64,000 nucleotides of DNA from Cordia subcordata (lineage: Eukaryota > Streptophyta > Magnoliopsida > Boraginales > Cordiaceae). The number at the start of each line of letters is the position of its first letter. Within the stretch, counting starts at the first letter, position 1. The notes under the pieces were generated by a model that had not been told where the DNA came from, ran no database searches, and saw nothing but the letters and a program-made list of their open reading frames with translations. This document shows positions 59,610 through 64,000 of the stretch, in pieces. The stretch is from the NCBI GenBank assembly GCA_028554755.1, contig JAPTOF010000032.1:868001-932000 (forward strand), written 5' to 3'. A program made the position numbers and the translations under genes.

Positions 59610-61491
59610 TGGTATGTCTCTAAGGTATAAGCTTAAAAGACCCACAAGCGTATGGATCGTGCAATATAGTCTGTATAAGTACAGGTGTCGAAGCACATGG
59701 AGGCTAATATGTGGAAGGAATCCTTTGTGTGTATGATTTAGAAAATGCCTAAAATGAAACCTAAGCATATTTTTGTGCTTTTGGATTTTTGAGAGCTAAG
59801 GGAGAGTTGAAAGAACTACACTATGAAAATAGGAAAGTAAATAAAGTGGGAACGAAGCTAATTTAGGAAGGACTTAAACCTATGGAAAAGTGTTAGGGTG
59901 ACCCACACTTGTGAATGGGTGATTCTCTACCTCTATGCTATGGGATGCGGGAATTGGCTTATATAAGTGATGCTTTAATACTAGGCAGCCAGCTAGTCTC
60001 CTAATTACCCCCTAGGACTCAATGCGAGCCATCCCTAAGCATGCACATTTATAGCTACGGGGTGGTCCTTAGGTACCTAAGGCCATATGAAGGATTAGAA
60101 AGCTACTTAGGTGTCTTAGAATGATCCTACCCTAGCTCTTAAACCATTAGCTAGATTTAAAAGCTAAGACCTAGGGTTACTAAGGTTGATTAAACCTATC
60201 TAGACTCCTAGTAGCTGGATTTAAAGCTAAGGTGACTCGATCTAGGCTAGTCATAAGTCCTGCATGTTATTCTAGGGACTCTATCGCGGATTAATGTCTA
60301 ATAAGTGTAATCCTGCATGTTCTAAGCCAAGGTGTTGTGAATATGTCGACCTATTCACTACCAAAACATTACGATGTTTAATTTGCACCATTATAACCAA
60401 ATGGGTACTAACATGTAACTAAGATTGGACCATATTCATCAAAAGTATGCCTATACTCACGTAGACATGAACATAGCAAACTCACTTTATGCAATCCATA
60501 AATAAACACATAGACATGCATATTAGATGGAATAATGGTATAGCAAATAAACTCCAATTTATACATATACTACTCATCTAGGCAATTAATCAAGCATATA
60601 GACATGTATTGAGAAAAAGCCATTCACACGAAGATCAAAGTATGTGTTTATATATATAAGCCATGAAAAATCCCATAACATAGAGTATAAAATCAACCCA
60701 TTACACAAGCTTAGTCACTCTAATCTAATCGACTCAAACATTAAAGTAAATAGGATGAAAGAGTGTTGAGGAAACTCCCCTTCCATCCTAGTTTATTCTT
60801 GTACAATCTTGAGCAAATTCCTCACCAAATATTGTTAAAATCCTTAAAAAAGGCTTAGATATAAGTCATGTATGTGTTAGTATGTGTGCTTGAGGTGCAT
60901 GAGGTAGGGTTTAGTATATGTGTGTAATGGGTGTGAAGTGTATGGGTGTAAAGATATGAAAAATCAACTCAAAGTGGGCTTAAATAAGCCATTTTTATTG
61001 CAAAAGTCGATCGCTAGGTCGGGCTCCTGGCCTCTGGAACAAGTGAATTTGGCCTTAAGCTTTAAGTTCTCTGATCTAGGTCGGAAGAAGGCTGGTCAAC
61101 CGGCCTTGGGCTTAGGTGCGACTGGCCTTGACTAGTAAACCCTCTTTTCTTGCTTCTTTCACGCTCGATCTTCCCCGATTGCTTTGTTCTTCGCCTGGCG
61201 ACCTCCAAATGTGTTCTTTTTGATATCTTCACATTCAAAACATCCTCGACTTTGCTCCAACATCAAATCATCAACCATTTAAGCTCTAAACATTTCCCTA
61301 ATTTTCACATAAAATAAGAAATAAATGGGCATTAATGTAGCATTTATGTTCTAAACTCAACTATGGACATATGAAGTCTATTATGCACAAGTATGGTATA
61401 AATGCAATACTAACACACCTAATAAAGCACAAGAACACCTCAAAAAAGTATAAAAATGCCATGCAAACACATTCAAGAACACAACACATCA
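59610..61491 (-). repeat. 5' LTR of the Gypsy element
   Basis: 1882 bp from TGGTATGTCTC (plus-strand left end) to AACACATCA (right end), giving TG...CA on both strands. It aligns with 53992-55312 and 29108-31040. A TATA-like CTTATTTAAG lies near 60985 on the minus strand, and a CTGGTCAACCGG near-palindrome at about 61092. Confidence 0.88.
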
Positions 61492-61496
61492 AAACC

Positions 61497-62869
61497 CACT
61501 TGCAATTATTTTTCAAATTTTAAACCCACAAGGCTAATATGCCCAATTCCTAACTTTTACAAGATAAATATATTGTAAAGTGCAAAACACAAGTTGGAAT
61601 TAAACAATACAAGACCTATAGTTGCCTTGAGAAAAGTGAAGCTCTTCTTGTATTGCTGATATGCCTTGGTTTTGCATGTATTTGCATTACTTGTTCCTAT
61701 ATTTTTAAAGGGGTATTATGCTATAAAAATTGCATTAGTGTATCTTTACATTAGTTTGTGCATATTGAGATACAATTGTGCATAGTTGAGCTTCAAGAGT
61801 AAATGTTACGCTAAAGTGCACTTATCTTGTGTTCTAGTTGAGTTTGAGGAATTTTTGGAGCTCAATGAAGATGGCGATGGTTTGGGCAAGGATTGGAAGC
61901 ACATTTGACAATGAAAAGTGGAAGATAATCACGTTTGGAAGCTTTTGGACAAAGGCCAAGGCAATCGGAAGCAAACTAGAGCGAAAACTGAAGCTGAAGA
62001 GAGCAATCATGGAGTACTGGTTGAGTAGCTTCAGAGAGGCGGTTGACCCCCTCATTTAGCCACCAAAACCAAAGAGCTACTTCTTCCAAGTGGTTGAATG
62101 GATTCTTGGTGCTGGTGCACTGATACACTCAATCAATAGTATGCAAAAATTGGCTATATAAGCGCTCTTTTGGCCATTTTATGAACAAGTTATATTCTTT
62201 CACACACCTATCTCCCAAACCGTAATTTCTCTCTCACCCCACCTCACACACACTCACCCAAACACAAAAACACTTGGAATCAAGTATGTAAGAGGATCAA
62301 ACACAAGGATTTGGTGCATTAGCTCTTGGACTATAAAGGCATGGCTATGGATAAAAAGGTAGATTTCCTATTTCTCTTTTATAGATTTCTTATCTCTCTT
62401 TTATCCTAGTTCAATTTATGTTTAATTAGAGCTACGTAAGGTGACTTACTCTTATATTATGGATTGATTACTACTTTATTGTAATGGGTACTTAGTGGAT
62501 TTACGTATATATGCTTTGTGCTTAGGGTGTCTAAGGTTGTTTTACATACATGTCTATGTGTTTGTTGAAATGTCTCAATGAAGTTGCATATATATATATA
62601 TATATTGAAACCTATTTTGCTATTAACCTCTTCTAAAACATTATGCTAGTATGTCTATGTGTTTTTATGGTGATTACATGAAGTGTGTAGTGTGTTCATA
62701 CATGTCTATATGTGTGATTGCATTCTAATAGCAAGAATAGCTTTTATAACATACATGTAGGTGGCATTGCATAAATTGGCGTATAAGCATGTCCATGTGC
62801 CATTGAAACAATTAAACCAAATCATATATATTAAACCATCAAATCCCATAACAAGCAAGTATTTAATCA
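61497..62869 (+). other. Probable LTR-like sequence in plus orientation
   Basis: A TATA box (GCTATATAAGCG at about 62155) is followed by a CACACACC-rich leader like the R region of the neighbouring LTRs. ACATACATGTCTATGTG at about 62545 resembles the inverted CACATAGACATG phrase of the Gypsy LTR U5. The overlapping 73-codon frames at 61834-62059 have no known motif. Ends were not found. Confidence 0.35.
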
Positions 62870-63629
62870 ACCTATAATAAAAGCTAACTACCCTAAAGAG
62901 ATCAACTTATACATGATATAAATAGGAGAAAAGGTAAATAAAAGAACTCCTATTTCATCCTTACAATCTTTATACAATTTCTTTGAGTAAATCTTCAATC
63001 CAAAGTGTTTGTAACCCTTTAAGAAGCTTGAATCTAGGTGTTAACGTGTGAGAATATGTGCATAAGGTGGGTGAGCTAGTGTTTACTATGTGAGAAAGTA
63101 GGTGTGAAGAGTGTATATGAATTATTCGTAAAATTGCTGAAAAATTCAGGTCTTTTATAGTAGTCTGCAGCACTACTAGGTCGATAGCTCCTTGGCGTAC
63201 TCAACCAACAAAGTGGCTGAACTCTCTGGACCTGCTGGTCGACCGGTTAAGGACCTAAACCGGCTAAGATCCAATGCTCTCTAGACTGATCAATTGACCT
63301 AATTGGTCGACCGGCTCTTCTTCTGGTTCGACTGGTTGCTTCCTCAAGCTTCAAACTTCATCCTTTTCACTTCCAGCTTGCTTTCCACGACCCGTACACT
63401 TTAGTTCTTCATCTTCCATCATTGTGAAAGCTCATTTATCAACCTAATACTCACTTAAGACCTCAAAATATGCATTTAGTGTAGTGTTTATCTATAAAAC
63501 TCAACTATATACAATTAGCATCGCTCATGCACAGCTCTATCATAAGTACTACACTAATGCCACTACATAACCACAAACCTCTTAAAAAACATGAGGAAAA
63601 CGCAATGCAAATAGACATAATCCTAAGAC
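62870..63629 (-). mobile_element. Athila-like LTR fragment, minus orientation
   Basis: Parallels 30240-31040 of the solo LTR: CATCCTTACAATCTTTATAC and GAGTAAATCTTCA (R-U5 side), a TATAAAAG box (minus, about 63153), GGTCGACCGG palindromes at about 63227 and 63308, and AAGACATATCA near 63629 as the likely LTR end. No left boundary is visible, so it is truncated or rearranged. Confidence 0.6.
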
Positions 63630-64000
63630 ATATCAACACGTTTAAACCTTCTCCTTGCTTGTCCCCAAGCATGACTAATCCTAAGTTTATCTCAAAAAAG
63701 CTAAAGAGGGTCACCTACAAGCATTGACTTGCTATCTCCATGAATCAAAGGTGCATGATGGGGTCATTCCTTTTGTAGAGGGGTCCTCGAGCCTATTTGG
63801 ATCCTCTATGTTACTTACGAGGGTCTCGCACCTCAAGGTAAGTTCCCAAGCAGCCTTAACTACCACATACCTAAGAGTCTAACTCATACACGTGGGATGT
63901 TGATATTTCATGCCCCTTCGACTAACATGGCCTCTCTAATATGTACATAGCCTCAAAGATAAAGAGAGAAAGAATGTACAAGCACAATGGCTCACAAATG
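63630..64000 (-). other. Possible Gypsy 5' flank or internal sequence at window edge
   Basis: GC-richer DNA with CTTGTCCCCAAGCA and CGAGGGTCTCGCACCTC. Similar phrases are familiar from the noncoding region before the 3' LTR of Athila-type elements, but without the adjoining sequence this is uncertain. Confidence 0.3.

Larger units (their letters stand above)
53992..61491 (-). mobile_element. Athila-like Gypsy element with target duplication, pol deleted
   Basis: A 7.5-kb element bounded by AAACC at 53987-53991 and 61492-61496. Minus-strand order: 5' LTR (61491-59610), tRNA-Asp-type primer site (59603-59587), gag and zinc-knuckle region (about 59570-57844), protease (57263-57080 continuing 55430-55313), then directly a truncated 3' LTR (55312-53992). 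RT, RNase H and integrase are absent, as is the U3 promoter part of the 3' LTR, so one deletion removed protease end to mid-LTR. A separate solo LTR (55436-57074) is nested in the protease. The LTRs are the same family as the solo LTR at 29108-31040. Confidence 0.9.

Noticed and set aside
53992..61491. Two independent solo LTRs with unrelated gag sequence between them
   Set aside because: The matching AAACC duplications lie only at the outer ends, and the primer site abuts the inner end of the right LTR, so it is one element.

Overview
The window is nuclear DNA from a flowering plant, most likely a dicot. It holds three intron-bearing or plant-type housekeeping genes set in a dense nest of plant transposable elements: Sirevirus-like Copia, Athila-like Gypsy, MULE, Helitron, LINE, SINE and MITE. 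I cannot name the species from sequence alone.

Left part (1-16.8 kb). After AT-rich DNA and a Gypsy LTR scrap comes a complete 13-exon gene for the gamma subunit of the cytosolic chaperonin CCT/TRiC (CCT3, 1446-8137, +, 557 aa by my splicing). A 5-kb spacer follows with minisatellites, two SINE-like retroposons (one with a perfect 14-bp target duplication) and a small Helitron. Then comes a single-exon RTF2 gene (13187-14284, +, 365 aa) behind a promoter rich in GCCCA/TGGGC motifs.

Middle part (16.8-41.6 kb). Two related Mutator-like elements (16817-20541 and 34159-41596) flank a retrotransposon block. The larger MULE has about 95-bp inverted ends, a 9-bp target duplication (8/9), a decayed MuDR-type transposase gene and, facing it, a second gene with a plant mobile domain (PMD). 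The smaller MULE is a deletion derivative of the same type. Between them lies a minus-strand Sirevirus-like Copia element (21019 to about 32658). Two solo LTRs with 5-bp target duplications (25744-27595 and 29108-31040) interrupt its pol gene.

Right part (41.6-64 kb). A complete 8-exon TRAPPC5/TRS31 gene (50604-42774, -, 195 aa) carries a textbook 562-bp Helitron in its 4-kb fourth intron. Beyond its promoter lie a decayed LINE, a Copia pol fragment split by a Tourist-like MITE, and a 7.5-kb Gypsy element (53992-61491, -) with AAACC target duplications. That element has lost most of pol and part of one LTR, and carries another solo LTR inside its protease. The right edge is more LTR-derived sequence.

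The three cellular genes act in separate processes: protein folding, replication/splicing and vesicle tethering. RTF2 and TRAPPC5 are, to my recollection, adjacent in Arabidopsis. Here they converge but are about 28 kb apart, almost all of it nested transposons.
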